Source: a virus. Taken from it: a stretch of DNA of 23,251 bases. The translations under genes and the position numbers were made by a program. Below the pieces are notes generated by a model, which saw only the letters and a list, made by a program, of their open reading frames with translations, made no database searches and was not told where the DNA came from. Below are positions 14,513-21,323 of the stretch, piece after piece (within the stretch, counting starts at the first letter, position 1; each line of letters opens with the position of its first letter). Location: positions 1 to 23,251 of IMG/VR virus record IMGVR_UViG_3300005832_000033; one strand, 5' to 3'.

Positions 14513-15292
14513 ATGGATACTACATATTATTACAATGAAACGATAAAAAAATATATAAAAATATTTGGAGCGCTTTTTTCCAACTGGAAAATAAAACATG
14601 GAACAAATGAAATAAGAGTTCCGATTGTGTACGGGAATAAATCAAAAATCTACCAGGAACATAAACAAAATACAAGTAACGAAAGACCGGGTGAAATACT
14701 TTTACCTGTTATGTCATATAGATTAAATGGAATTGAATCGGATATTGAAAGAAGAACGCAGCCCGTAAATATTTATGACAATTCAACAATCAATAATATA
14801 GATTACATAAAATCACCAAAACCAATCAATTTAAATTTTGACCTCTACATCTGGACAAAATATGAAAACGATATGTATCAATTATTAGAACAACTAATAG
14901 TTAATTTTTCACCAAAAAAAATCGTAAGCATAAATATTTTTCCAGATATGAATTTTCGCTGGGATATGTTAATGACGCTGAACGACAATACCGATGAAAC
15001 GGAAAATTACGAATATGGGGAGGAGAACACTTTAAAAGAAATGAAATGGAGATTATCGTTCACGGTAAAGGGATATTTATTTTCAAATACTTTTAAAGAA
15101 AATCTAATAAAAATGGTTACAACAAATTACAAAGGTTATGATGATGATAATGGGGAAATCGATTCGGAAAAAATAATTCAAGAAGAAATATATGAAGTCA
15201 ATCCGTTCAGTTCATTAGAGATTGATGATTATAATATCAAATTAACAAAAACAATAAACGATAAAACATATATAACATTTATAGAAAAATAA
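14513..15292 (+). CDS. T4 gp15-like tail sheath stabiliser / tail completion protein
   Basis: The 259-aa protein matches T4 gp15 (272 aa) along most of its length: YYYNETIKKYIKIFGALFSN compares with T4 YFYNSSFRRYATLMGDLFSN, IRVPIVYG with IRVPITYA, ILLPVMSYRLNGI with the T4 ILPRINLHL segment, SPKPINLNFDLYIWTKYEND with SPSPIKMIYELSIFTRYEDD, and EMKWRLSFTVKGYLF with IEWSLTFEVNGWMY. gp15 forms the hexamer that ends the tail tube and sheath and contacts the neck. It is the first gene of a plus-strand pair and is well separated from the portal, which lies on the other strand. Confidence 0.93.
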   Translation: MDTTYYYNETIKKYIKIFGALFSNWKIKHGTNEIRVPIVYGNKSKIYQEHKQNTSNERPGEILLPVMSYRLNGIESDIERRTQPVNIYDNSTINNIDYIKSPKPINLNFDLYIWTKYENDMYQLLEQLIVNFSPKKIVSINIFPDMNFRWDMLMTLNDNTDETENYEYGEENTLKEMKWRLSFTVKGYLFSNTFKENLIKMVTTNYKGYDDDNGEIDSEKIIQEEIYEVNPFSSLEIDDYNIKLTKTINDKTYITFIEK

Positions 15293-15305
15293 TATTAAAT
15301 GCTAA

Positions 15306-15806
15306 ATGTTAATAGATAAAAAACTAAACATAGAAAACTCAGAAAATACCGAATTATTACCGGTAATTGAAACATTTTCAGGCATTCAAAATGAAAATCA
15401 TATAGAAATTGTAAACATAAACAATTTATCCATAGAACCGGTAAACAATAATAATAAAAATTTACCAGAAAAACTACATAATGATTTTAATAATACCAAC
15501 AAAACATTAAAAGAGTGTATAGAGATAAACCTAACCGCATTGAGATTGATATCACAATCTTTAAGCAATACGCCATATGAACCAAGAATAGGGGAAGTAC
15601 TGGCCAGACTATTAGAATCGATGACGGATCTTAATCAGCAGTACATGAATAGTTATAAACAATTTACCGAAATATTTAAAAATATAGAAAATATTCAAAA
15701 TGGGAATAATGACAATACCAATACACCTATAAATATTCAAAATGCCGCGATATTTACCGGAACATTAAAAGATTTAATAAATAAAATTCCCGAAAATCCA
15801 ATATAG
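15306..15806 (+). CDS. Unknown Asn-rich protein, 166 aa
   Basis: The gene follows gp15 by 13 nt. The N-terminal 55 residues are acidic and Asn-rich and look disordered. Residues 60-135 are helical (ECIEINLTALRLISQSL, RLLESMTDLNQQYMN) and could form a coiled coil. No family is recognised; a small tail or head assembly factor is plausible from its place. It is the only gene I annotate here as ending in TAG. The frame after that TAG stays open to a TAA at 15882 but would cross a perfect hairpin, so termination at TAG is more likely. Confidence 0.75.
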   Translation: MLIDKKLNIENSENTELLPVIETFSGIQNENHIEIVNINNLSIEPVNNNNKNLPEKLHNDFNNTNKTLKECIEINLTALRLISQSLSNTPYEPRIGEVLARLLESMTDLNQQYMNSYKQFTEIFKNIENIQNGNNDNTNTPINIQNAAIFTGTLKDLINKIPENPI

Positions 15807-15844
15807 ATAAAAAATGTCAGGGGGCCAAAAAATGGCCCCCTGAC
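15805..15844 (-). terminator. Strong terminator of the portal operon
   Basis: A perfect 12-bp stem (15816-15827 with 15833-15844, GTCAGGGGGCCA and its complement) has a 5-nt A loop. On the minus strand it is followed by ATTTTTTAT, so it terminates the 18594-15905 operon. On the plus strand no T run follows, so transcripts from gp15 may pass or only pause. Confidence 0.88.
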
Positions 15845-15904
15845 TATGGAGGTGTTAAAACAAATAAAAAATAATGATTACTAATAATATTATAACTTAT
15901 TTTT

Positions 15905-16300
15905 TCAAATTTCAACATCTTTTTCATTTTTATTAAAATATTTTAATAAATTCTTCATGAAATTTGTATAATACATTCTCATAGTATTTAATTGTATTAT
16001 TGTATCCATCATGTCTTTAATTTTCATATCTTCAAAATAAGAAAACTCATCCATACTAATATTTAATAAATTTTTATTTTCATTTAAAACTTCTATAAAT
16101 TCTTCTATTGTAAACTTTATATCTCTTTCTTTTGTTCCCGGATAAATCACAAAACTATCATTTCCGGTCGCGGGATGAAATTGATATCTGAACTTATAAA
16201 TAGAATAACAATCTTTACAAAAATAAATTTTTAATGTCTCATTTTCACATTCATAAATTTTTTTCAATTCGATTTTATTATAATGTTCACAAAACATCAT
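15905..16300 (-). CDS. Unknown protein with putative zinc-ribbon N-terminus, 131 aa
   Basis: The start overlaps the portal stop (ATGA), so it is coupled to the portal gene. The N-terminus has C4, H6, C18 and C28-x2-C31 (CKDC), enough for one zinc site. Later residues are helical and acidic (FTIEEFIEVLNENKNLL). No known T4 counterpart is recognised. It is last in the portal operon. Confidence 0.7.
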   Translation of the reverse strand: MMFCEHYNKIELKKIYECENETLKIYFCKDCYSIYKFRYQFHPATGNDSFVIYPGTKERDIKFTIEEFIEVLNENKNLLNISMDEFSYFEDMKIKDMMDTIIQLNTMRMYYTNFMKNLLKYFNKNEKDVEI

Positions 16301-17910
16301 TCCTCTTCTTTTTTATTTTCTTCTTCATCTTCTTTATCAATCAATGAATCTTCTTCTTTATCCTGACTTTTTTCTTTTTGATTCTGATTTCCAAAATTAG
16401 AAAATTTTTCTTCTTCATTACTCATTGTATCATATAATTTCTTATTTTTTTTAAAATCTTTCTGTTTTTCTTTCCATTCATCCTCAGAAAATTTCAATAT
16501 TTGATAAGCTATTTCATCATTTGTATAGAATCTTCCAATATAAGGTTCAATCATTTGCAAATTTGTTATTCTGCTATTCATAATCGCACTTTCTTTCATT
16601 TCTTCATATAAATTATCATTGTTATAAGTAAACTCTATATTATTTTTTATCTTGTCAAAATCACTATTACTTAATACTTTTGTCCATGTCAGTTCTCTTC
16701 TTAAAATTTCTATAAACAACTGCGAAAATTGTTTTCGGATTCCTTTTATCATTTTATGAAATGTGATTTCATCCCTTTCAATTTCTGTTGTAGTGCTGTA
16801 CATACCTTTTTCTCTATCCCGTTCCAGATTTCTCCTCGATTGCGGAATTTTCAATGCGTCATAAAAAGCATCTTTAAAATAATATAAATCATCAAGTTCT
16901 TTTAATCCCTGCCCCCCTTCAATAACACTTAATTTTGTACCCTTCCCCTGAGAATTTTCAGCAAACCAGAAATCTTCTACCATTGAATGTATATTCTTAT
17001 ACGTATCAACTTCGCCCGTCTCAACGTTATAAACCAATTTATTCTTAAATTTATTTATAAGTTTCTGCATATACTCTTCCGATGACTTTTTATTCAACAT
17101 GCCTGTATTCACAGTAAACACCCTTCTGTCGGATGCTCTAATTAATCGATATATCACAATAGAATCTTCAATATTTGTTAAACGGTTCATGGGTTTAAAC
17201 GCTTTATGAAGATATGAGAGTTCAACGGGATTGACACCATCCAATCTATCAAATTTCCCACTGCCACAATACGCAACAAAATCAGGATGCGTATCGACGT
17301 TCTTATTCATATCTCTATTAAAAACATTATAAAAATACCGATATTTATTTGGGTCCTGTGCCATTTCCCGGTGTGGAAATACATCCATAGCATCAATATA
17401 AACTAATTTTTTAATACCTTTTGCGGGTCTCTCTTTTTCTATTACTACATTATAATGTATTCTACCGTCAACATACCATTTTCTACATATATCACGAGAA
17501 TCTTTACTGAAATTTAATAAAAATAATATCTTATCAAAAGATGCAATTATTTTATCTTTTACCCCTTCGGGTAATTCACATTTTTTTAACTCGATATTTA
17601 TCACATCCCCCCCTTCATCGGGAATTATCATTTCATCTATAATGATATCAATTGCCTCATCAACCGTATCAATCATTTCCATTCTTCTATATCTTTGTAT
17701 TAGCGATTTAATTATCTCTTCCTGGTTTCCATCTTTTCTGCTAATACCATAACTACCCATAGAGGTATGATAATACCCGATCGGTAAATCATCAACAATC
17801 TGTGTTGTATCCGGTTCTATAATATTTTTTATATTTGGTTCAACTTCTTTTTTTGAATCTAATTTCTCATGTGAAAAAAATCCAAACCTTTCAAATAATT
17901 GCTTAAACAT
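16297..17910 (-). CDS. T4 gp20-like portal vertex protein
   Basis: The protein (537 aa from this ATG; T4 gp20 has 524) carries recognisable gp20 segments: an N-terminal part with PIGYYHTSMGSYGISRKDG, then IIKSLIQRYRRMEMIDTVDEAIDIIIDEMI, followed by the clip/stem regions (SDRRVFTVNTGMLNKKSSEE, DDLYYFKDAFYDALKIPQSR, IERDEITFHKMI). The last 60 residues are Glu/Lys-rich and probably flexible. Twelve copies would form the portal ring through which DNA is packed and to which the neck binds. A GTG at 17919 is in frame, but the ATG at 17910 with AGGTGA 5 nt upstream is a better start. Its strand is opposite to gp15, gp19 and gp13. Confidence 0.95.
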   Translation of the reverse strand: MFKQLFERFGFFSHEKLDSKKEVEPNIKNIIEPDTTQIVDDLPIGYYHTSMGSYGISRKDGNQEEIIKSLIQRYRRMEMIDTVDEAIDIIIDEMIIPDEGGDVINIELKKCELPEGVKDKIIASFDKILFLLNFSKDSRDICRKWYVDGRIHYNVVIEKERPAKGIKKLVYIDAMDVFPHREMAQDPNKYRYFYNVFNRDMNKNVDTHPDFVAYCGSGKFDRLDGVNPVELSYLHKAFKPMNRLTNIEDSIVIYRLIRASDRRVFTVNTGMLNKKSSEEYMQKLINKFKNKLVYNVETGEVDTYKNIHSMVEDFWFAENSQGKGTKLSVIEGGQGLKELDDLYYFKDAFYDALKIPQSRRNLERDREKGMYSTTTEIERDEITFHKMIKGIRKQFSQLFIEILRRELTWTKVLSNSDFDKIKNNIEFTYNNDNLYEEMKESAIMNSRITNLQMIEPYIGRFYTNDEIAYQILKFSEDEWKEKQKDFKKNKKLYDTMSNEEEKFSNFGNQNQKEKSQDKEEDSLIDKEDEEENKKEEE

Positions 17911-17934
17911 TTTTATCACCTATATTATTTATAT

Positions 17935-18594
17935 TTATTTCCTTTTTCTCTTATATCTTTTTCTTATTTTTTTAATTCTTTTTTTTATTTTTTTACCTGT
18001 ACCGGTTTTAGATTTATAATCTTTACTTTGCGGTTTTTTCTTTTTTCTCTTTTTCTTTTCAATTTCAGCTTTACCGTAAGCACCTTTTATTTGTTTTTTT
18101 GTAATCCTGTAAATCTTTGCAGCAGTAATGTTTATCCATTGTGCACCTTCACCGGAAATTATATTCATCCATTCCGTATAAGGGATTTCGGCTAGATGCC
18201 CCCTTATTCTTTTTCGTATATATTTCCTTATAATAGCCATACCTTCTTTGTACCAGAAATCCCTGGCCGCTTTAATTTCTCCATACGGAACATGAGCCGG
18301 TTTTCCTTTTTTTAATAAACTATAATTTCTAACAAGAATTTTTTGAACAAAATATTTCCTGGTACGCGGTGGTAAATAATGTAATGACAACCCTAATAAA
18401 TATTTTCTATCCTTTGCAATAATCAAAGATAAAGGATAAGCGTCCCAATACTCTGCGACTTTCGCACGAGGATAGTTAAAAATATAAATATGCCCAATTT
18501 GCGGTTGATTTATATCGCTTTTACGTCTTACACGTTTTCGCTCATACCTTTTTATAAATTCCTGTTGTTTTTTATTAAATTGGGCACGATTCAT
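17935..18594 (-). CDS. Basic conserved phage protein, possibly DNA end protector (gp2-like)
   Basis: Residues about 30-85 contain HIYIFNYPRAKVAEYWDAYP, then LGLSLHYLPPRTRKYF. This resembles the segment (Y-D-x-FPL ... GLNLHYLPP) found in conserved T4-superfamily proteins that are sometimes annotated as DNA end protector; I recall this only by pattern. The last 50 residues are almost pure Lys/Arg and should bind DNA. The gene is first in the portal operon, which fits a head-completion role. The start is 5 nt after a TATATA box within a palindrome shared with the divergent gene. The specific name is uncertain. Confidence 0.6.
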   Translation of the reverse strand: MNRAQFNKKQQEFIKRYERKRVRRKSDINQPQIGHIYIFNYPRAKVAEYWDAYPLSLIIAKDRKYLLGLSLHYLPPRTRKYFVQKILVRNYSLLKKGKPAHVPYGEIKAARDFWYKEGMAIIRKYIRKRIRGHLAEIPYTEWMNIISGEGAQWINITAAKIYRITKKQIKGAYGKAEIEKKKRKKKKPQSKDYKSKTGTGKKIKKRIKKIRKRYKRKRK

Positions 18595-18596
18595 TC

Positions 18597-18621
18597 TAAT
18601 ATATATAAAGAATATATATTA
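18597..18621. promoter_or_regulatory. Palindromic divergent late-type promoter
   Basis: A perfect 10-bp inverted repeat, TAATATATAT and ATATATATTA, has a 5-nt centre. Each arm places TATATA 4-5 nt before an ATG: 18594 on the minus strand and 18623 on the plus strand. On the plus strand GGAG at 18625-18628 would lie at the very start of the transcript. It probably drives the portal operon one way and the gp19-gp13 operon the other. Confidence 0.6.
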
Positions 18622-18634
18622 AATGGAGAATAAT

Positions 18635-18970
18635 ATGAATTTCAAAAACATCATAAAAAGTATTTTAAATGAAGAAAATATAAAAATTCCATTTGATACA
18701 TCAAAAATAGAATCCGAATACAAAGAATTTCCCATTATTAAAAATTGGAAAATGAAAAAAGATAATACTCTGTATGGAAAAGACCAATTCGGAAGAAAAT
18801 GGTTAAATCACAAAAATATGAAATTCGCACTTTATCCCACTCCCCGGTCAAGTCCAATCTAGGGAAAATCTATAAAGGAGATATGGAAAAAAGAACTAAT
18901 ACAAAATGCGTATGAAACAGGTATTATAAAATTTCCAGAAATGGATAAATACGAAAAAATGAATTGGTAA
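18635..18970 (+). pseudogene. Small late-operon gene interrupted by an in-frame TAG
   Basis: The start at 18635 (GGAG 6 nt upstream) is better than the in-frame ATG at 18623. The frame (MNFKNIIKSILNEE...) meets TAG at 18860-18862 and then stays open for 35 more codons (GKSIKEIWKKELIQNAYETG ... KMNW), ending in TAA 3 nt before the gp19 gene. The part after the TAG has the same protein-like composition and fills the gap exactly, so the original gene was probably 111 codons. It may be a nonsense mutation, a sequencing error, or leaky readthrough. As read normally it gives a 75-aa product. No family is recognised. Confidence 0.7.
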
Positions 18971-18973
18971 AAT

Positions 18974-19480
18974 ATGGATTTACAACTTAATAACCAGGAA
19001 ACTACATCTTTCATATTTGATATTATTCTTATAGCGGATATAAAATATAAACTGACAGAGGTTAATATCCCTGGAATCTCAATTGGAACAATAGAAGAAT
19101 TTCCTTCATTTGCTGAAAACAGAATACCCTTTCCCGGTGATACTATCGATTATGACGATTTAGTCATCACCTTCATCGTAGATAAGGATATGAATAATTA
19201 TTATTATATTTTTAACTGGATGAAAGGGTTAATACAAAATACAAGAATCGAAGAAATAGATACAGTAAATACGGACCCGGTTGTTCAAAATTTAATCGAA
19301 AAAGAATACAGCGATGCGTTATTACTTATTTATACGGGGGATAATTTAAGCAGAAAAATAAGATACAAAAATATTTTCCCATACCAATTAAGTGAAATAG
19401 CATTCACTTCAACAGAAGAATTTAGGTTTTCTACATGCACCGCGTCGTTTAAATATGAAAACTTTGATTTTATGGATTAA
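18974..19480 (+). CDS. T4 gp19-like tail tube protein
   Basis: The 168-aa protein has the length and layout of the gp19 family (T4 gp19 has 163 aa): an early beta strand with LTEVNIPGISIGTIEEFPSF, the FPGDTIDYDDLVITFIVDKD strand pair, a central helix (YYYIFNWMKGLIQ), and the end IRYKNIFPYQLSEIAFTST ... FRFSTCTASFKYENFDF, which corresponds to T4 IEIKGLWPTNVGELQLDW ... TFEVTLALDYWE. It should stack as hexamers to build the tail tube. A gp54-like tube initiator cannot be excluded. It lies 2 nt before gp13. Confidence 0.85.
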   Translation: MDLQLNNQETTSFIFDIILIADIKYKLTEVNIPGISIGTIEEFPSFAENRIPFPGDTIDYDDLVITFIVDKDMNNYYYIFNWMKGLIQNTRIEEIDTVNTDPVVQNLIEKEYSDALLLIYTGDNLSRKIRYKNIFPYQLSEIAFTSTEEFRFSTCTASFKYENFDFMD

Positions 19481-19482
19481 AA

Positions 19483-20217
19483 ATGGCCGATTATTTTAGA
19501 CGAATTACAAGTACAACCGATTTGATAAATTACACATTACGTTCCCTGGGTGGCGGAACTCTAATTATTAATGCAACAGAAGACCAGATAAACGATAGGT
19601 TATTCGATTCCCTTGAATATTTCGCAAAATATCATAAAGATGGATTTGAATCTACTTATGAGGTAATAGAACTGGAAAATGGTGTTTCTGAATACACATT
19701 AGACGAAAAAATTACAAATGTAATATTTGTAATTAAAAAAACAGATTTCAATTATTTAGATGACCCTACAATGAATTTCAATTTTCAATTGTATGAAGAC
19801 CGACTGGTAACGGGTCAACTGGATTTAATAGGCTGGCAACTCGTACAGGAAAAATTGCAACTATTGGAAGTTACTTTGAAATCAAAGGATATGTTTGATT
19901 TTAACTTCTCAAAACATTCTATTAAATTCCATCATATTGAAACCGGAGAGACTGTTAAAATATTGTCAGTATATAAAATTATAGACTATGAGACTTATAC
20001 AACTATTCTAAATAATGAGTGGTTAAGAGATTATTTTCGGGCATTATTAAGAATACAATGGGGTGAAAATATTACAAAATATACCAATGTTGCCATGCCC
20101 GGCGGAGCTACATTAAATGGAGAGGCCATATTGCAGAGAGGATTAGAAGATAAAGAAAAATTAGAACAAAAATTAAAAGATGAATTTGAAGAACCAATAG
20201 ATTTTTTTATGGCGTGA
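19483..20217 (+). CDS. T4 gp13-like neck (head-tail connector) protein
   Basis: The 244-aa protein begins with TDLINYTLRSLGGGTLIINA, TEDQINDRLFDSLEYFAKYH and KDGFE, the typical gp13 N-terminus (ALRKLGAPVIEINV ... QVDDRLxDALQFF.EYHxDG). It ends with WGENITKYTNVAMPGGATLN, GEAILQRGLEDKEKLEQKL and EEPIDFFMA, again typical (LPGGVxLNG ... PPDFFIG). gp13 joins the portal to the tail together with gp14 after DNA packing. T4 gp13 is 309 aa, so this is a shorter form like those of cyanophages. gp14 is not in the window. Confidence 0.88.
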   Translation: MADYFRRITSTTDLINYTLRSLGGGTLIINATEDQINDRLFDSLEYFAKYHKDGFESTYEVIELENGVSEYTLDEKITNVIFVIKKTDFNYLDDPTMNFNFQLYEDRLVTGQLDLIGWQLVQEKLQLLEVTLKSKDMFDFNFSKHSIKFHHIETGETVKILSVYKIIDYETYTTILNNEWLRDYFRALLRIQWGENITKYTNVAMPGGATLNGEAILQRGLEDKEKLEQKLKDEFEEPIDFFMA

Positions 20218-20241
20218 TATAATAGATAATAGGAGAATTGA

Positions 20242-20541
20242 ATGAAATTTAAACAGATATTTGAAAAAAATATAGAAATGGATAGTGAAAAATTAATTGA
20301 TAAAAAATTAATTGAATTATATGCAATAAAAATATTTGCACAAAAATGGAAAGCCCCATTAAAAACACGAGATCGTCTTAATGATAATTTTGAAAAATAT
20401 TTTAATAAACTAAGAGATAAAAATAAGAATTTTACCTTCACTACAATGGAACAACAAATGAGTTTTTGGGATACATTGGAACAAAAAGCTAAACAGTGGT
20501 GGGATAAACAAGTAATTAAAGGTCCAGGTAAACATTGGTAA
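20242..20541 (+). CDS. Unknown protein, 99 aa, late operon
   Basis: AGGAG stands 6 nt before the ATG. The protein is helical and charged (MKFKQIFEKNIEMDSEKLID...), with a tryptophan-containing end (QKAKQWWDKQVIKGPGKHW). Its first residues resemble those of other window proteins (MNFKNIIKSILNE, MGRFKKLFNE). No family is recognised. Being last in the gp19-gp13 operon suggests a virion or assembly role. Confidence 0.7.
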   Translation: MKFKQIFEKNIEMDSEKLIDKKLIELYAIKIFAQKWKAPLKTRDRLNDNFEKYFNKLRDKNKNFTFTTMEQQMSFWDTLEQKAKQWWDKQVIKGPGKHW

Positions 20542-20547
20542 AATTAT

Positions 20548-20844
20548 TTATATTCCCAAAACCCTTTTTATCTCATCACTTTTATTTATCTTTCCACTTT
20601 CATAAGATTCATCAATCTCTTTTTCTAATAATTCTTCAAATGCAGCTACTATTACTTTTAATACATCCCCTAAGTCATATTCTTCTTTAATTGGTATTCC
20701 AAATTACATTTTACTTGGATATTCATTACGTTCAAAAAATATCTTACTGTAATTTCCACATACAGTTTTTCCATGAAAATCAATTTTTCTCATTAACTTT
20801 ACAAGTTGTTCTTTTGATATTATTAAATATTCGTCATTCATCAT
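20548..20844 (-). pseudogene. Small gene interrupted by an in-frame TAA
   Basis: The start overlaps the preceding stop (ATGA) at 20844. The frame (MMNDEYLIISKEQLVKLM...) meets TAA at 20704-20706 and then continues for 51 codons (FGIPIKEEYDLGDVLKVIVA ... SDEIKRVLGI) to a TAA at 20548. Both halves have similar, protein-like composition, so an original 98-codon gene with one point mutation is the simplest reading. Sequencing error, or two separate products, is also possible. No family is recognised. Confidence 0.65.
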
Positions 20845-21296
20845 TCACCTTCTTTTTCATATTTTTTCTTTAATTTTTCATATAATTTTTTTTCTCTACT
20901 TTCTTTTACTTTTCGTTTAATATTTTTTTCCTCTCTTAATTTATTTTTATGGTATTTGATCCACTCGTTTTTTCTTATTTTCCATTTTTTAATTGTTTCA
21001 ACCCGATTATCAATTTCCTCATAAGTCAAAATCAATCTATCTCCTGGAAGAGCTGGGTAATTATTAAAACTTTCAAATGGGCCGCTATATTGTTCCCAAT
21101 AATCCCATTCATTACAACAGGCACAATATTCAAATTTAACAACAACATACGATTTCATTTCAACCATTTGAATATTAAACCTATTAGATGGATCATACCC
21201 CAAATCACCAAAATCAAATATATCAATCCATTTTTCAGCTAATTCTTTAATTATTTTTTGTATCTCTTCTTTAATAATTTTGTCACACTCCTTCAT
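20841..21296 (-). CDS. Unknown charged protein, 151 aa
   Basis: AGGAGA precedes the ATG at 21296. Residues 1-100 form a mixed domain with a cysteine cluster (FEYCACCNEWDYW). The last 45 residues are a highly charged Lys/Glu/Arg helix, probably a coiled coil or RNA/DNA-binding tail. It lies 27 nt after the HExxH protein gene and is coupled to the next, interrupted gene. No family is recognised. Confidence 0.7.
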   Translation of the reverse strand: MKECDKIIKEEIQKIIKELAEKWIDIFDFGDLGYDPSNRFNIQMVEMKSYVVVKFEYCACCNEWDYWEQYSGPFESFNNYPALPGDRLILTYEEIDNRVETIKKWKIRKNEWIKYHKNKLREEKNIKRKVKESREKKLYEKLKKKYEKEGE

Positions 21297-21323
21297 TTTC
21301 TTCTCCTGTTTTATTAATAATAA

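Noticed and set aside
15845-15884. TATGGAGG on the plus strand as the leader of another gene
   Set aside because: The downstream frames give only about 12-18 codons and the spacing to the next ATG is too long; probably a chance likeness to the early leader.
17899-18195. Plus-strand ORF of 98 codons, very Phe/Leu-rich, resembling a membrane protein
   Set aside because: It is the complement of the Lys/Arg/Glu-rich tail of the minus-strand basic protein; poly-Lys codons read backward as Phe/Leu.
18635-18970. Full reassignment of TAG to an amino acid in this phage
   Set aside because: Large genes (portal, VWA, glycosyltransferase fusion, gp13, gp15) have no internal TAG and the only tRNA present has a CAU anticodon. 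One interrupted gene is not enough.
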